NCBI RefSeq assembly: GCF_002742335.1
Contig: NZ_MDGR01000007.1
Span: forward strand, 1,182,501 to 1,246,500
From: Reichenbachiella sp. 5M10
GTDB lineage: Bacteria > Bacteroidota > Bacteroidia > Cytophagales > Cyclobacteriaceae
DNA: 64,000 nt
Direction: 5' to 3'
Below the pieces are notes generated by a model that made no database searches, was not told the DNA's origin, and saw only the letters and a program-made list of their open reading frames with translations. Position 1 is the first letter of the stretch. Each line of letters starts with the position of its first letter. This document shows, in pieces, positions 9,275 to 17,801 of the stretch. Position numbers and translations under genes: made by a program.

Positions 9275-9781
9275 ATGGTAGGGCAGTCCATCAAGCGACT
9301 CATCATCGTACGTCATGCCAAGTCAAGCTGGGACGATGCTAGCCTCACGGATCACGACCGGCCATTGGCCAAACGTGGGATGCGGGATGCTCCAAGGATG
9401 GCGGAGTATCTCTGTAGATACCTGGATCGTCCTGACATGGTGGTGACGAGTACGGCTATACGCGCGCGGCAGACAGCAGATTACTTTACCCAAGCACTGG
9501 GTACGCTGCCTCATCAGGTACGAGAGACGAGTGCACTGTTTCATGCAGGGCCGAGCGAGATATCAGCCGTGTTGTCCCAGTTGTCCCCTAGTACCCAATC
9601 CGTCATGCTCTTTGGACATAATCCAGGCTTTACCGATTTTGTCAACCAACTGACCGCAGAAAACATAGAGAATATTCCCACATGTGGGGTAGCTGTGATT
9701 AGTTTGCAGCTTGGTGACTGGCAGGATGTCCGTAGTGCAATCGGACAGCTAGAACACTATTTTTATCCAAAAGGAATTTGA
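9275..9781 (+). CDS. SixA-like histidine phosphatase
   Basis: A 168-residue member of the histidine phosphatase superfamily. The phospho-acceptor motif is LIIVRHAKSSWDD (9-21), with His15 as the expected catalytic residue. PLAKRGMRDAPRMAEYL, the VTSTAIRARQTADYF region and a second His in VMLFGHNPGFTDF complete the SixA pattern. SixA of E. coli dephosphorylates phosphohistidine on phosphotransfer proteins; the target here is unknown. The gene begins 2 bases after the PolX stop and 20 bases before the aldo/keto reductase, so the three plus-strand genes are probably one transcript. Confidence 0.87.
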   Translation: MVGQSIKRLIIVRHAKSSWDDASLTDHDRPLAKRGMRDAPRMAEYLCRYLDRPDMVVTSTAIRARQTADYFTQALGTLPHQVRETSALFHAGPSEISAVLSQLSPSTQSVMLFGHNPGFTDFVNQLTAENIENIPTCGVAVISLQLGDWQDVRSAIGQLEHYFYPKGI

Positions 9782-9801
9782 AACATCAATAATTTTAGGA
9801 G

Positions 9802-10791
9802 ATGACTTACGTACCCAATACCAACCGATACGACAAGATGAAATATCGCCGATGTGGCGATTCAGGTCTGTTTTTGCCCGAGATATCACTCGGGCTATGG
9901 CACAACTTTGGTCATGTAGATGACTATGAAAACTGCCGTGAAATGCTCAAGTTCGCCTTTGATCAAGGTATTACACATTTTGATTTGGCCAACAACTATG
10001 GCCCCCCTCCAGGGTCGGCCGAAGAGAACTTTGGAAAGATACTCAAGCAGGATTTTGGTGGCTTGAGGGATGAAATGGTCATTTCGTCCAAGGCAGGCTA
10101 TACGATGTGGGACGGCCCCTATGGTGACTGGGGCAGCCGCAAGTATATCATCTCGTCTTGCGATCAGTCGCTCAAGCGCATGGGACTAGAGTATGTCGAT
10201 ATCTTCTATACCCATCGCCCTGATCCCGAGACACCAGTGGAGGAGACGGCGCTGGCATTGGATCAGTTGGTGAAGCAAGGCAAGGCACTCTATGTAGGGA
10301 TCTCTAACTATAAACCCCAGCAGACAGAGGCTATAGAGAAAATTTTCAAAGAATTGCGCACGCCATTTATCATTCATCAACCTCGCTATTCGATGTTTGA
10401 TCGATGGGTAGAGGATGGGTTGCTGGAGACCTTGAAGAAGCTCGGTAAGGGGACAATCGTGTTTTCACCTTTGGCGCAAGGAATGCTGACAGATCGCTAC
10501 CTAGATGGGATACCGAAGGATTCGCGTGCCGCACGTGAGACAGGGCATCTACAGCAGGATGCAGTCACTGAGGAGAAAATCAATCAAGTCAGAAAATTGA
10601 AAATACTGGCCGACGAACGTGGACAATCTATCGCGCAGATGGCAATTGCTTGGTTGCTGAGACATGAGGTGGTGACCTCTGTCCTGCTCGGAGCGAGCAG
10701 TGTCCGTCAGCTTCAGCAGAACTTGGAGACGCTAGAGAACACGGCCTTTACTACTCAAGAACTCGAAACCATCGAAGCGATCTTGAAGTAG
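9802..10791 (+). CDS. Aldo/keto reductase, YghZ (L-glyceraldehyde-3-phosphate reductase) type
   Basis: A 329-residue NADPH-dependent aldo/keto reductase. The YghZ-type start YRRCGDSGLFLPEISLGLWHN is followed by the catalytic-tetrad elements FDLANNYG (Asp and Tyr), the Lys region VISSKAGY and the His segment IFYTHRPDPETP. The C-terminal cofactor site SVLLGASSVRQLQQNL is also present. E. coli YghZ reduces L-glyceraldehyde 3-phosphate and methylglyoxal-like aldehydes; the true substrate here is not shown by sequence. An AGGAG sequence lies immediately before the ATG, and an intrinsic terminator follows the stop. Confidence 0.9.
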   Translation: MTYVPNTNRYDKMKYRRCGDSGLFLPEISLGLWHNFGHVDDYENCREMLKFAFDQGITHFDLANNYGPPPGSAEENFGKILKQDFGGLRDEMVISSKAGYTMWDGPYGDWGSRKYIISSCDQSLKRMGLEYVDIFYTHRPDPETPVEETALALDQLVKQGKALYVGISNYKPQQTEAIEKIFKELRTPFIIHQPRYSMFDRWVEDGLLETLKKLGKGTIVFSPLAQGMLTDRYLDGIPKDSRAARETGHLQQDAVTEEKINQVRKLKILADERGQSIAQMAIAWLLRHEVVTSVLLGASSVRQLQQNLETLENTAFTTQELETIEAILK

Positions 10792-10810
10792 TCTTAAGAA
10801 TCATTATTGG

Positions 10811-10851
10811 AGCAAATGGCCCTGAACCCTGTTGGTTTAGGGCTTTTTGCT
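10811..10851 (+). terminator. Intrinsic terminator after aldo/keto reductase
   Basis: The stem GCCCTGAACC/GGTTTAGGGC (10819-10828, 10834-10843; one G-U pair) is extended by an outer AGCAAA/TTTGCT pairing and followed by TTTTT. It lies between convergent genes and mainly serves the plus strand. Confidence 0.8.
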
Positions 10852-10865
10852 TTCTATTTGGATGC

Positions 10866-11489
10866 TCACAATTTTCTACCTACGAATCTAACCACAGATC
10901 CTTTGCCGTTGTGATACAATCCTTCCTTTAGTTCAATTTCGCGCTCTTCCAGTTCTATGCTTTCGAAGTGTTCAAAATCTGCCTCCAATTCTTCTATTGA
11001 AAACAGTGATTCAATGTCTCTTGGTCCACCTATTTTCTCGTTTTTCGTTCGGTATTCAAGATGTGCTTTGCTAAAAGCCTCGAAGATGATCTTGCCTCCA
11101 GGCTTCAAGCAGTTGACGAGTAGTTTGTGGTAGTCTGATTTGAGGTCCGCGGGGAAGTGCGCATAGATCAGAGCTATGGCATCAAATTGTTCCTTGCTAT
11201 AGTTTAGTTTGGGCAACTCACCTATGGCATAGTCAATCGTCACGTTGTGGGTACGAGCCAGTTGTAGCGCCTTGTTTTTTCCTTCGCTACTGATGTCGAA
11301 TGCAGAGACCTTCCAGCCTGATTTGGCTGCAAATACAGCGTTTCGACCTTCTCCTTCGGCAGGAAGAAGAATAGTCCCAGGCTCTAATTTGGCGAGTTGA
11401 GCCTTGAAGTACTCGTTTGGAGTTTCTCCATATGCATAGGTAGCTGTGCTGTATCTATCGTCCCACCGTTTTTGCCATGCGTCTGTCAT
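10866..11489 (-). CDS. Class I SAM-dependent methyltransferase (TehB-like)
   Basis: A 207-residue Rossmann-fold methyltransferase. The N-terminus [21 protein letters not shown] resembles TehB/thiopurine-type methyltransferases. The SAM-binding motif I region reads [16 protein letters not shown] (about 41-56), motif II is [10 protein letters not shown] and motif IV is [12 protein letters not shown]. The acceptor is unknown; tellurite or thiol methylation is only a family-level suggestion. It is a single gene on the minus strand, separated from the DUF805 gene by 125 bases that contain the terminator of the latter. Confidence 0.82.
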   Translation of the reverse strand: MTDAWQKRWDDRYSTATYAYGETPNEYFKAQLAKLEPGTILLPAEGEGRNAVFAAKSGWKVSAFDISSEGKNKALQLARTHNVTIDYAIGELPKLNYSKEQFDAIALIYAHFPADLKSDYHKLLVNCLKPGGKIIFEAFSKAHLEYRTKNEKIGGPRDIESLFSIEELEADFEHFESIELEEREIELKEGLYHNGKGSVVRFVGRKL

Positions 11490-11550
11490 GATGTTAGTTG
11501 TTTGATCTAGATGTAGGTTAACGGGTATTCGCGCAGGAGAGATGACAAAA

Positions 11551-11601
11551 TCAACAAAAAAGAGCTATCCCAGTACACGTGAGATAGCTCTTTTTTGTTG
11601 A
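11551..11601 (-). terminator. Intrinsic terminator after DUF805 gene
   Basis: A perfect 18-bp inverted repeat (11551-11568 and 11584-11601; one further C-G pair inside). The core is GAGCTAT, and A6/T6 tracts form the outer stem. It lies 14 bases past the stop of the minus-strand DUF805 gene. Confidence 0.87.
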
Positions 11602-11614
11602 TCAAAGGGTAAGT

Positions 11615-11983
11615 TTAGAGAGTTACACCTTTTGGGTTTGGACCGTATTTGTTGTCACCGTCGCTGTCTGATACCAAGAGAACTAAGAGCCAAATGCTAC
11701 CAATAATCGGAATCAATGCGATAAAGATCATGGCGCCACTTTTGCCCGCATCATGCAATCTTCGAATGGTCACTGCCAAAGATGGAATGAATACTGCCAA
11801 GGAGTAGATCATGTACAGCATACCGTAGGACATGCCTCCCAATGAAGACCCGATGAGGTAATCCAAGCCCATCGCTACTGTTGAAAATATCATGTTGAAC
11901 AGAATGAACATCCAATATTCTGTTCTTCTGGCTCTACCACTGAAGTCTGCATATTGTTTCAATACTTTTAAATACCAATTCAT
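11615..11983 (-). CDS. DUF805 inner-membrane protein
   Basis: A 122-residue DUF805 protein of unknown function. The family pattern is complete. An N-terminal amphipathic start (MNWYLKVLKQYADFSGRARRTEYW) is followed by about four hydrophobic segments, the conserved AVTIRRLHDAGKSG between segments 3 and 4, and a C-terminal DSDGDNKYGPNPKG tail. Such proteins are found in most Bacteroidota and E. coli (YhaH/YhaI). It appears monocistronic, with its own strong terminator. Confidence 0.92.
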   Translation of the reverse strand: MNWYLKVLKQYADFSGRARRTEYWMFILFNMIFSTVAMGLDYLIGSSLGGMSYGMLYMIYSLAVFIPSLAVTIRRLHDAGKSGAMIFIALIPIIGSIWLLVLLVSDSDGDNKYGPNPKGVTL

Positions 11984-12360
11984 AAGTTGTGTTTTATAGT
12001 TTTCTACTCATAAGGCTTTTCGATGACGCCCCGTTTTTGGAATGGTCGCTGGTCTCCATTGTTTTGTGGTTAGGGGTATTGATGATTGTCAGTGTGGATT
12101 GCATTTTTTAGGCCCGACCATGGACTAGTCGCATGTATGTCAACTGGGCGCAAAGTAGTAGGCGGGTGTTGAGCTATAGGTTGAAACATGGTGCGATCAG
12201 TGGGTTGGTTCAAAATGATTCACTTCGAAGATCAAGTGTCAGCAAGTGAATTTTAAAAATAGGTAAAGTATTGAAAATCGCGACAATTTGGGTGGTTATT
12301 TTTTTGATTGTAGATCGGTTTGGACGTAGGACAGGGCAATGGGTTCAGTGGACGGGTTGT
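11984..12360. other. Intergenic stretch without recognised gene
   Basis: These 377 bases separate the DUF805 start from the 3' end of the next minus-strand gene. I see no open frame with a plausible protein, no hairpin with a T-run and no repeat unit. The promoter of the DUF805 gene must lie in its left part. Confidence 0.5.
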
Positions 12361-13134
12361 TTACAGTTCGTAGATCAATCGTAGCATGAAACTCTGTCGA
12401 CTGTAGCTCTGCTGTAGTGGGATGCCCATGAGTACCCCTAGCATCAAGGGTTGACTGATGTGTAGTTTGGCTTGAGGGTAAAGCACGATTGCATGAAGTT
12501 CGGTTTGCCACTCGCTATCACACTCTAGACCTATGAGGTAGGAGGTTCGTGGGATTGTATAGTGTAGGCTCAGATTGGCGATGGTTCGTGTCTCGGTGTT
12601 TTGGTCAAGGTCGCAGGACCATTTGGGGCCTGTGTAGAAGAGCGTATGCCATTGCTTGCCAAAGCGTTTGGCTACCACCAAGAAGGGATGGTAGACGTAT
12701 CCTTGTATAGAAGGGTGTCTACTACCAAGCTCAAACTCCTGCATGTAGCCTACCGCCATCGAAAATTGTAGCGGGGGAGATACCAAGAAAGTGTATTGAG
12801 AAGCCAATTTGACCCCTTCTATGTGGTTGTCAGGTATGGAAGAGGGTGTGGGTTCTGTGTTTTTGGGTTGGTAGAGTGCGAAGGGGATCTCCACCTCAAA
12901 GGCTAGACGGTCTATTGGGGCAAATTCATACTCTACAAAATTCTGGTGTACGTAGTAATTTGATCTTTTAGATACTTCCCATCCCAAGTTGATTTCTTGT
13001 TCTCCCTGACGTGCCCCCAAGTCACGTACTAGGTCTACATGCAGCGGCTCGGCATGGTGTACCTTAGGAGATTGAGCATAGGAGTGAACTATCGTGAGTA
13101 GAAGGACAAATAAGTGTAGCGTGTTTCTTTTCAT
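12361..13134 (-). CDS. Exported protein of unknown function, HAEPLHVDLVRDLGAR motif
   Basis: A 257-residue exported protein. A signal peptide ends at HSYAQ (about residue 21). The mature N-terminus carries HAEPLHVDLVRDLGARQGE (27-45) and EINLGWEV, a block I recognise from conserved Bacteroidota proteins of uncertain function. The rest alternates hydrophobic and polar residues with many aromatics (LQFSMAVGYMQEFELG, KQWHTLFYTGPKW, SFMLRLIYEL). This suggests an outer-membrane beta-barrel with a typical final strand. No catalytic motif was identified. It stands alone, flanked on both sides by more than 300 bases without genes. Confidence 0.72.
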   Translation of the reverse strand: MKRNTLHLFVLLLTIVHSYAQSPKVHHAEPLHVDLVRDLGARQGEQEINLGWEVSKRSNYYVHQNFVEYEFAPIDRLAFEVEIPFALYQPKNTEPTPSSIPDNHIEGVKLASQYTFLVSPPLQFSMAVGYMQEFELGSRHPSIQGYVYHPFLVVAKRFGKQWHTLFYTGPKWSCDLDQNTETRTIANLSLHYTIPRTSYLIGLECDSEWQTELHAIVLYPQAKLHISQPLMLGVLMGIPLQQSYSRQSFMLRLIYEL

Positions 13135-13463
13135 GTTTTTGGATTATTGAAACAATAAATCTCAAACATGAATCAGGAAACAATTGGGAAGGAATCGGGA
13201 AAGAAGTGGGAATAGAAGTAGAGGGTGGCTCTGGATAGGCCCTGTCTACGTGTTGTTCAAGTTCGGTTGTTTTGTATGTTTTTGAGGGATTGTGTGAGAC
13301 TAGTATGAGCTGTTGTCAAAAAGGAAAAGGAATTGGTGATAGGTATTGATGTCAAATCACATGCATCTGAATCTGACTTGCGAGAGATACATGAGACTAC
13401 AGGGAGAACATGAGTCCTTTGGACCCCTAGCATAGATCTATAAGAAAAACAGGAAAACTGAAA
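13135..13463. other. Intergenic stretch without recognised gene
   Basis: These 329 bases separate two minus-strand genes. I see neither a convincing reading frame nor a terminator hairpin. It should contain the promoter for the gene ending at 12361. Confidence 0.5.
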
Positions 13464-14339
13464 TTATCCCTTTTTAGTTTTTCTTAGTTTCTTGACTAAT
13501 GATACGACAAGGAATACCACAAAGCCCAATGCTAAACCGGCTAGAACTTCTCGTACGATACCAGGGAACGAAGGGAGGAGATGATGCAAGAAGTCGATGT
13601 GGTGGACGAAGATGCCACCCGATACGGTGATCAGTGCGATTGTGCCGATTACCCCCATACTCTTGATGATCACAGGGAGCGCTTTCACGAGTATCCTCCC
13701 TAGTTTGTCAGAGAAACTGTCGTTTTGTTCGTTGAGAGCGATGAGTCGGTAGCCAAACTCATCCATGCGCACGATCAATGCCACGATACCGTACACACCT
13801 ACCGTAGCGAGTAGAGCAATGATAGACACGATCAGGATCTGCGATACGATGGGGGAGTCTACCACCGATCCGAGTGCGATGATGACGATCTCCACAGATA
13901 GGATGAAATCTGTCAAGATAGCGGATTTGATTTTTTTCTTCTCCATAGCAAGAAGCTGCTCTGCGGTCAAGTCGTCGGTCAGTTCGGGGAGTTTGTCGTG
14001 TGCATGGGGGACGAAAAATTCATAGATTTTTTCTGCTGCTTCGAAAGCCAGGTACAGTCCGCCTAAGATCAATATGATTGTCACCGCCTTGGGCATAAAA
14101 GCACTGAGCAAAAAAGCGAAGGGCAGGATGATGATTTTATTGAGCAAGGATCCTTTGGCAATCGCCCATAGGACGGGCAGTTCTCTATCGGAGACAAAAC
14201 CCGATGCTTTTTCGGCATTGACAGCCAAGTCATCCCCGAGTATACCTGCGGTTTTTTTGGCGGCTACTTTGCTCATCACGGCCATGTCGTCCATGAGCGT
14301 GGCGATATCATCTAATAGTGCAAATAATCCTGATGCCAT
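13464..14339 (-). CDS. DUF808 (YedI-like) inner-membrane protein
   Basis: A 291-residue multi-pass membrane protein of the DUF808/YedI family, function unknown. The family N-terminus MASGLFALLDDIATLMDDMA is followed by VAAKKTAGILGDDLAVNAEK and GSLLNKIIILPFAFLLSAF. The central sequence LGGLYLAFEAAEKI and the Lys-rich loop preceding ILTDFILSVEIVIIALG also fit. About six to seven hydrophobic segments are visible. The chain is complete and close to the usual length. Downstream lie 507 bases of non-coding DNA with a 21-bp tandem repeat on the far side of its start codon. Confidence 0.92.
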   Translation of the reverse strand: MASGLFALLDDIATLMDDMAVMSKVAAKKTAGILGDDLAVNAEKASGFVSDRELPVLWAIAKGSLLNKIIILPFAFLLSAFMPKAVTIILILGGLYLAFEAAEKIYEFFVPHAHDKLPELTDDLTAEQLLAMEKKKIKSAILTDFILSVEIVIIALGSVVDSPIVSQILIVSIIALLATVGVYGIVALIVRMDEFGYRLIALNEQNDSFSDKLGRILVKALPVIIKSMGVIGTIALITVSGGIFVHHIDFLHHLLPSFPGIVREVLAGLALGFVVFLVVSLVKKLRKTKKG

Positions 14340-14520
14340 GTGTTGGTTTGATTTAATTCAGGCTCAATTTTAACCATATTGGTGAAAATATCAAGGCGAT
14401 CATTCTATGGATCAACTCATTTTTCTGAAAGAGTAAGTAAGGACTTGTGGGTGATTTCGCATGAAGACATGTATCGGGAAAACAAATCTCCTCTATACTA
14501 CATCGTCTGATCCAAAGAAT

Positions 14521-14709
14521 GTACAAGTGTGTGTGGAGAATGTATAAATCCATGTAGGGATGTTGCAAATCGCTGTAGAGAAAGTACAAATGGAAGGAGA
14601 GAAATTGATTTTGAATATGGATAAAGTACAAATCGGTATAGAGAAATTACAATTACATATAAATAAATTATAATTCTATATAGATAAAGTGCAAATAAGA
14701 GGTCGTCCT
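14521..14709. repeat. Nine degenerate 21-bp tandem repeats
   Basis: Nine consecutive units of exactly 21 bases start at 14521, 14542, 14563, 14584, 14605, 14626, 14647, 14668 and 14689. The most regular units begin GTACAAATC or GTACAAATG and end TAGAGAAA or TAGATAAA. Units 4 and 6 are closest to each other, while 5, 7 and 8 are A/T-richer variants with TAAA ends. The period is a multiple of three, so each frame gives a heptad; the plus frame beginning at the second base of the unit reads like S-T-N-R-Y-R-E, but TAA stops recur in units 5, 7 and 8. On the minus strand one frame stays open through units 1-6 with F-L-Y-x-D-L-Y heptads, but it has no ribosome site or ATG. The whole 14340-14846 gap holds no other gene. 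A decayed repeat protein and a non-coding satellite are both possible. Confidence 0.75.
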
Positions 14710-14785
14710 AGAAAGACTTGACAGGTTTTAGATAAATCCTGATAGGAGTATACAATGATACTAGGGATGGGGCGATGGAAAAAAA

Positions 14786-14815
14786 GCACCGCAGAACGAT
14801 TGGGTCCTGCGGTGC
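14786..14815 (-). terminator. Intrinsic terminator of the sugar-utilisation minus operon
   Basis: A perfect 9-bp stem GCACCGCAG/CTGCGGTGC (14786-14794, 14807-14815) with a 12-base loop. On the minus strand it is followed by a run of seven T. It lies 31 bases past the transporter stop codon. Confidence 0.85.
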
Positions 14816-14846
14816 GTGAAAGATTACTATATGTATGACTAAAAAA

Positions 14847-16181
14847 CTATTTGTCTTTGACTCTCAGGCAGAGGATTGCTGCGATGAGAAAGGATGCACC
14901 AGAAGTCATCAAGGCATAGATCGGGTTGCCATCGTAGAAGTAGCGTACCATGGGGCCTCCGATGAGGGCATTGAGGATCTGTGGTGTCACGATGAATAGG
15001 TTGAAGATACCAATGTAGACGCCCATTTTTTGGGAAGGAATGGAGCCGATCAAGATAGCATAGGGCATGGCCAGTACGCTCGCCCATGCGATACCGATCC
15101 CCACCATGGAGAGGATGAGCCAGTTTTCGTCTGGAGCGATGTAGATCGAGAGGAACCCTAGTGCACCGATGATGAGGGAGATGGCATGTGTTTTGACGCG
15201 CCCGATTCGCTGGGCGATGGCAGGCAAGAAGAAGGCGTAGATCGCTGAGACGCCGTTGTACACGCCAAATAGGATACCGACCCAGTCTCCTGCATTTTGA
15301 TAGCTGCTGGAGCTGCTATCGGAGAGTGGTAGGCCATAGATGTGGTGTGCGATGGCAGGGGTCGCAAATACCCATAGTCCGAAAAATGCAAACCATGAGA
15401 AGAACTGTACGGCGCCTAGTTGTCTCATGACGGTGGGCATTTGACGGATGTCGTCGAATATGTCGAGGAGGCTGCCTTGGTGGTCAGCTGCTGCGGGCTC
15501 TTCGCTGGTGTAGCGACGGAGCTCCTCTGGGGTGAATTCTTGGGTGGTCAGGATAGTGACCATGATGCTACCGACTAGGACGATCGCTCCGACCACAAAG
15601 GAGAGGATCAAACTAAGGGGGACTTCTCCTAATCCCGCCTCGTTGCTGATGCCGATCCAGTTGGTCATCATGTAGGGGAGTGCTGATCCGAATACTGCAC
15701 CGATCCCGATGAGGACGGTCTGGACACTGAATCCCAGTGTTCTTTGGTCACTGGGCATCATGTCTGCGACGAGTGCTCTGAAAGGCTCCATGGCGATGTT
15801 GAACGAAGCGTCCATGATCATGAGCATGCCTGCCCCGACCCATAGGGCGGGTAGGATGGAAGTGAGTAATCCTGCGTTGGGCAAGAAAATCAATCCAAAG
15901 GCTGCCAACAAAGCACCGGTGAGGAAGTAAGGTTTTCTACGTCCGAGCTTGGTCCATGTGCGGTCACTGTAGTGCCCCACGATGGGCTGTACGATGAGTC
16001 CTGTCAAGGGTGCTACGATCCAAAACCAAGAGAGCTCGTGGGTGTCTGCACCGAAGGCTTGTAGGATACGGCTAGCGTTGGCATTTTGTAGAGCAAAACC
16101 AATTTGTATTCCTAAGAACCCAAAGCTGAGGTTCCATGCATCGAGGAGGCTGAGCCGTGGTTTGACTGTGGTTTGATTCAT
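14847..16181 (-). CDS. MFS sugar transporter, SLC45/maltose type
   Basis: A 444-residue major-facilitator protein with about 12 membrane segments. The start LSLLDAWNLSFGFLGIQIGFALQNANASRI and the loop-2/3 signature VGHYSDRTWTKLGRRKPYFLTGA are typical of the SLC45-like bacterial maltose/sucrose transporters found in glucan utilisation loci. It is predicted to sit in the inner membrane and import maltose or short malto-oligosaccharides by proton symport. The ATG lies 3 bases after the GH13 stop codon and a terminator follows the gene, so it is the last cistron of the minus arm. The substrate is inferred from the neighbours; no sugar-specific residue can be read. Confidence 0.88.
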   Translation of the reverse strand: MNQTTVKPRLSLLDAWNLSFGFLGIQIGFALQNANASRILQAFGADTHELSWFWIVAPLTGLIVQPIVGHYSDRTWTKLGRRKPYFLTGALLAAFGLIFLPNAGLLTSILPALWVGAGMLMIMDASFNIAMEPFRALVADMMPSDQRTLGFSVQTVLIGIGAVFGSALPYMMTNWIGISNEAGLGEVPLSLILSFVVGAIVLVGSIMVTILTTQEFTPEELRRYTSEEPAAADHQGSLLDIFDDIRQMPTVMRQLGAVQFFSWFAFFGLWVFATPAIAHHIYGLPLSDSSSSSYQNAGDWVGILFGVYNGVSAIYAFFLPAIAQRIGRVKTHAISLIIGALGFLSIYIAPDENWLILSMVGIGIAWASVLAMPYAILIGSIPSQKMGVYIGIFNLFIVTPQILNALIGGPMVRYFYDGNPIYALMTSGASFLIAAILCLRVKDK

Positions 16182-16184
16182 GGT

Positions 16185-17543
16185 TTATTGATTTTGGATG
16201 AATATCAGGTACTGCCAAGGGCTCAAGGTCAAGGTTTGCTTGTCGGACAACTGGTAGTTGTCTTGGGTGAAGTAGTCGATGTAGTCTCCATAGACACTGC
16301 TGTCGGTGAGTTGTAGTGCTGCAGGCTGATCGGTCATGTTGATGATGCCAATGACTTGGTTGTCGTCTTTTGTGCGTTTGAAGGCGTATATTGCTTCTCC
16401 TTCGTTGATACGGAAGGGCTGACCTCCGTAGGCTCCGTTCCAGAGTGCGGGGTTGTCGCGCTTGAGGGAGACGAGGGACTGGTAGAAGGGACTCAGGTTG
16501 AGTGGATCGCTCCAGTCGATGCTGTCCTTTTCGAAGAACTCGAGGCGTTTGTTTAGTCCTACTTCTTGGCCGTTGTAGATCATCGGGAAGCCATAGGCGG
16601 TGAAAATGAAGGTCGCAAAGGCCTGGTGCCCCTGTCCGTAGCGCTCAAACACTGTGCCTGCCCATGAGTTTTCGTCGTGGTTGGTGGTGATCGTCATGCG
16701 AAAGGGTCTACGTCCGTAGAGCGCCATGTCCTTGTCGATGAATGCCGCGATATCGTTGGCATTCTTTTCGCCCTGGGCGACATGTTCTGTGAGGTGCAGT
16801 AGTTCCCACGAGTAGGACGCATGGAATGTCGTGTGTAGCCTCGGTTCGTCCCATTCGGCGAGCCAAAAGAGGTCTTTCATCGGGTCTAGTGCGTCTGTAG
16901 CCTCTTCCCAAAAATACATCGGTATCTCATGGGCCGCATGGTCACACCTGAATCCATCTATATCAGTCTCTGCGATCCAGTATTTCATTTCGTTGATCAT
17001 CGCCTGGCGAGTGTCAGTGACGGTGTGGTCGAGTAGGGCGATGTCTGTCCAGTCTGCTTCGTGTGCGATATTGCCTACGCTGTCCTTGGCGTAGTATTCG
17101 GGATGCGATGTGATCCACGGGTGGTCCCATCCCGTGTGGTTGGGCACCCAGTCGAGGATGACGACCATGTCTAGTGCATGTGCGGCTTGGACGAGCGCCT
17201 TGAAATCATCGATGCTTCCAAACTCTGGGTTGACAGCCGTATAGTCGGCGATAGAATAGTAGCTGCCGAGGGTGCCTTTGCGGTTGACGAGGCTGATGGG
17301 CTGCACGGGCATGATCCATAGCATCTGTACGCCGAGTTGCTGCAGACGAGGGAGGTGAGTCGCAAATGCCTCGAGTGTACCCTCTGGAGTGGCTTGGCGT
17401 ATGTTGACCTCATAGACGGTCATGTTGGCAGCCCTTTCGGGAAAAGTGATGGTGTCAGGGGTGGTAGGAGTCGTGCTTTCTTTGGGTTGGCAAGCCATCA
17501 GTAGCACGAATAGGGCGAGTAGGTAATTTATCTTTGTCTTCAT
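16185..17543 (-). CDS. GH13 alpha-amylase-family lipoprotein
   Basis: A 452-residue glycoside hydrolase family 13 enzyme acting on alpha-1,4 glucans, probably tethered in the envelope. The ATG at 17543 is chosen because it begins a lipoprotein signal (LLALFVLLMAC, Cys at residue 18); an earlier in-frame ATG at 17609 would bury it. The (beta/alpha)8 barrel shows VVILDWVPNHTGWDHPW (region I), DIDGFRCDHAAHEIP with the nucleophile Asp, LFWLAEWDEP with the acid/base Glu and TTNHDENSW with the third Asp. It is shorter than secreted amylases and has no binding module. It probably cuts malto-oligosaccharides in the periplasm. It is tightly coupled to the transporter downstream, while 258 bases with a large hairpin separate it from GH97 upstream. 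Confidence 0.92.
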   Translation of the reverse strand: MKTKINYLLALFVLLMACQPKESTTPTTPDTITFPERAANMTVYEVNIRQATPEGTLEAFATHLPRLQQLGVQMLWIMPVQPISLVNRKGTLGSYYSIADYTAVNPEFGSIDDFKALVQAAHALDMVVILDWVPNHTGWDHPWITSHPEYYAKDSVGNIAHEADWTDIALLDHTVTDTRQAMINEMKYWIAETDIDGFRCDHAAHEIPMYFWEEATDALDPMKDLFWLAEWDEPRLHTTFHASYSWELLHLTEHVAQGEKNANDIAAFIDKDMALYGRRPFRMTITTNHDENSWAGTVFERYGQGHQAFATFIFTAYGFPMIYNGQEVGLNKRLEFFEKDSIDWSDPLNLSPFYQSLVSLKRDNPALWNGAYGGQPFRINEGEAIYAFKRTKDDNQVIGIINMTDQPAALQLTDSSVYGDYIDYFTQDNYQLSDKQTLTLSPWQYLIFIQNQ

Positions 17544-17738
17544 ACGTATAGAGTCCGAATGATCACATTCGGGAATTGGTAGAAACAGAATCATGCTTTC
17601 GCAATGCACTATTCCTTGTGAAACAAATGAGTGAAGCTTCGAAATCGATTTTCACCATAATTTAAGCAGATAATTGGCAGCTAGTCCTAGATCAAGGACA
17701 TATCTGCGGTAGTTTGTCAAGTCTTTGGTTCGTATCAA

Positions 17739-17797
17739 GCAGGAAGCCCACAGCCCTAAGTCGTGATGACTGAGCGCTGTGGGTTTTTGAATCCTGC
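17739..17797. other. Long interrupted hairpin inside the sugar operon
   Basis: The inner stem CCCACAGC/GCTGTGGG (17747-17754, 17776-17783) continues inward with partial pairing of CCTAAGTC and GACTGAGC. It is enclosed by GCAGGA/TCCTGC (17739-17744, 17792-17797). TTTTT follows the inner stem only on the plus strand, so on the coding (minus) strand it is not a classic terminator. It could be an mRNA-processing or attenuation element between GH97 and GH13. Confidence 0.55.
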
Positions 17798-17801
17798 GGT
17801 T

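Noticed and set aside
5843-12186. The 14-mer TGTTGAGCTATAGG occurs in two intergenic regions (near 5843 and 12168)
   Set aside because: A match of this length between two places in 64 kb is expected by chance and no further similarity flanks it.
14353-14631. 92-codon minus-strand frame over the 21-bp repeats
   Set aside because: It starts at a TTG inside the array, has no ribosome site, and its heptads follow from the DNA repeat, so it is kept only as part of the repeat description.
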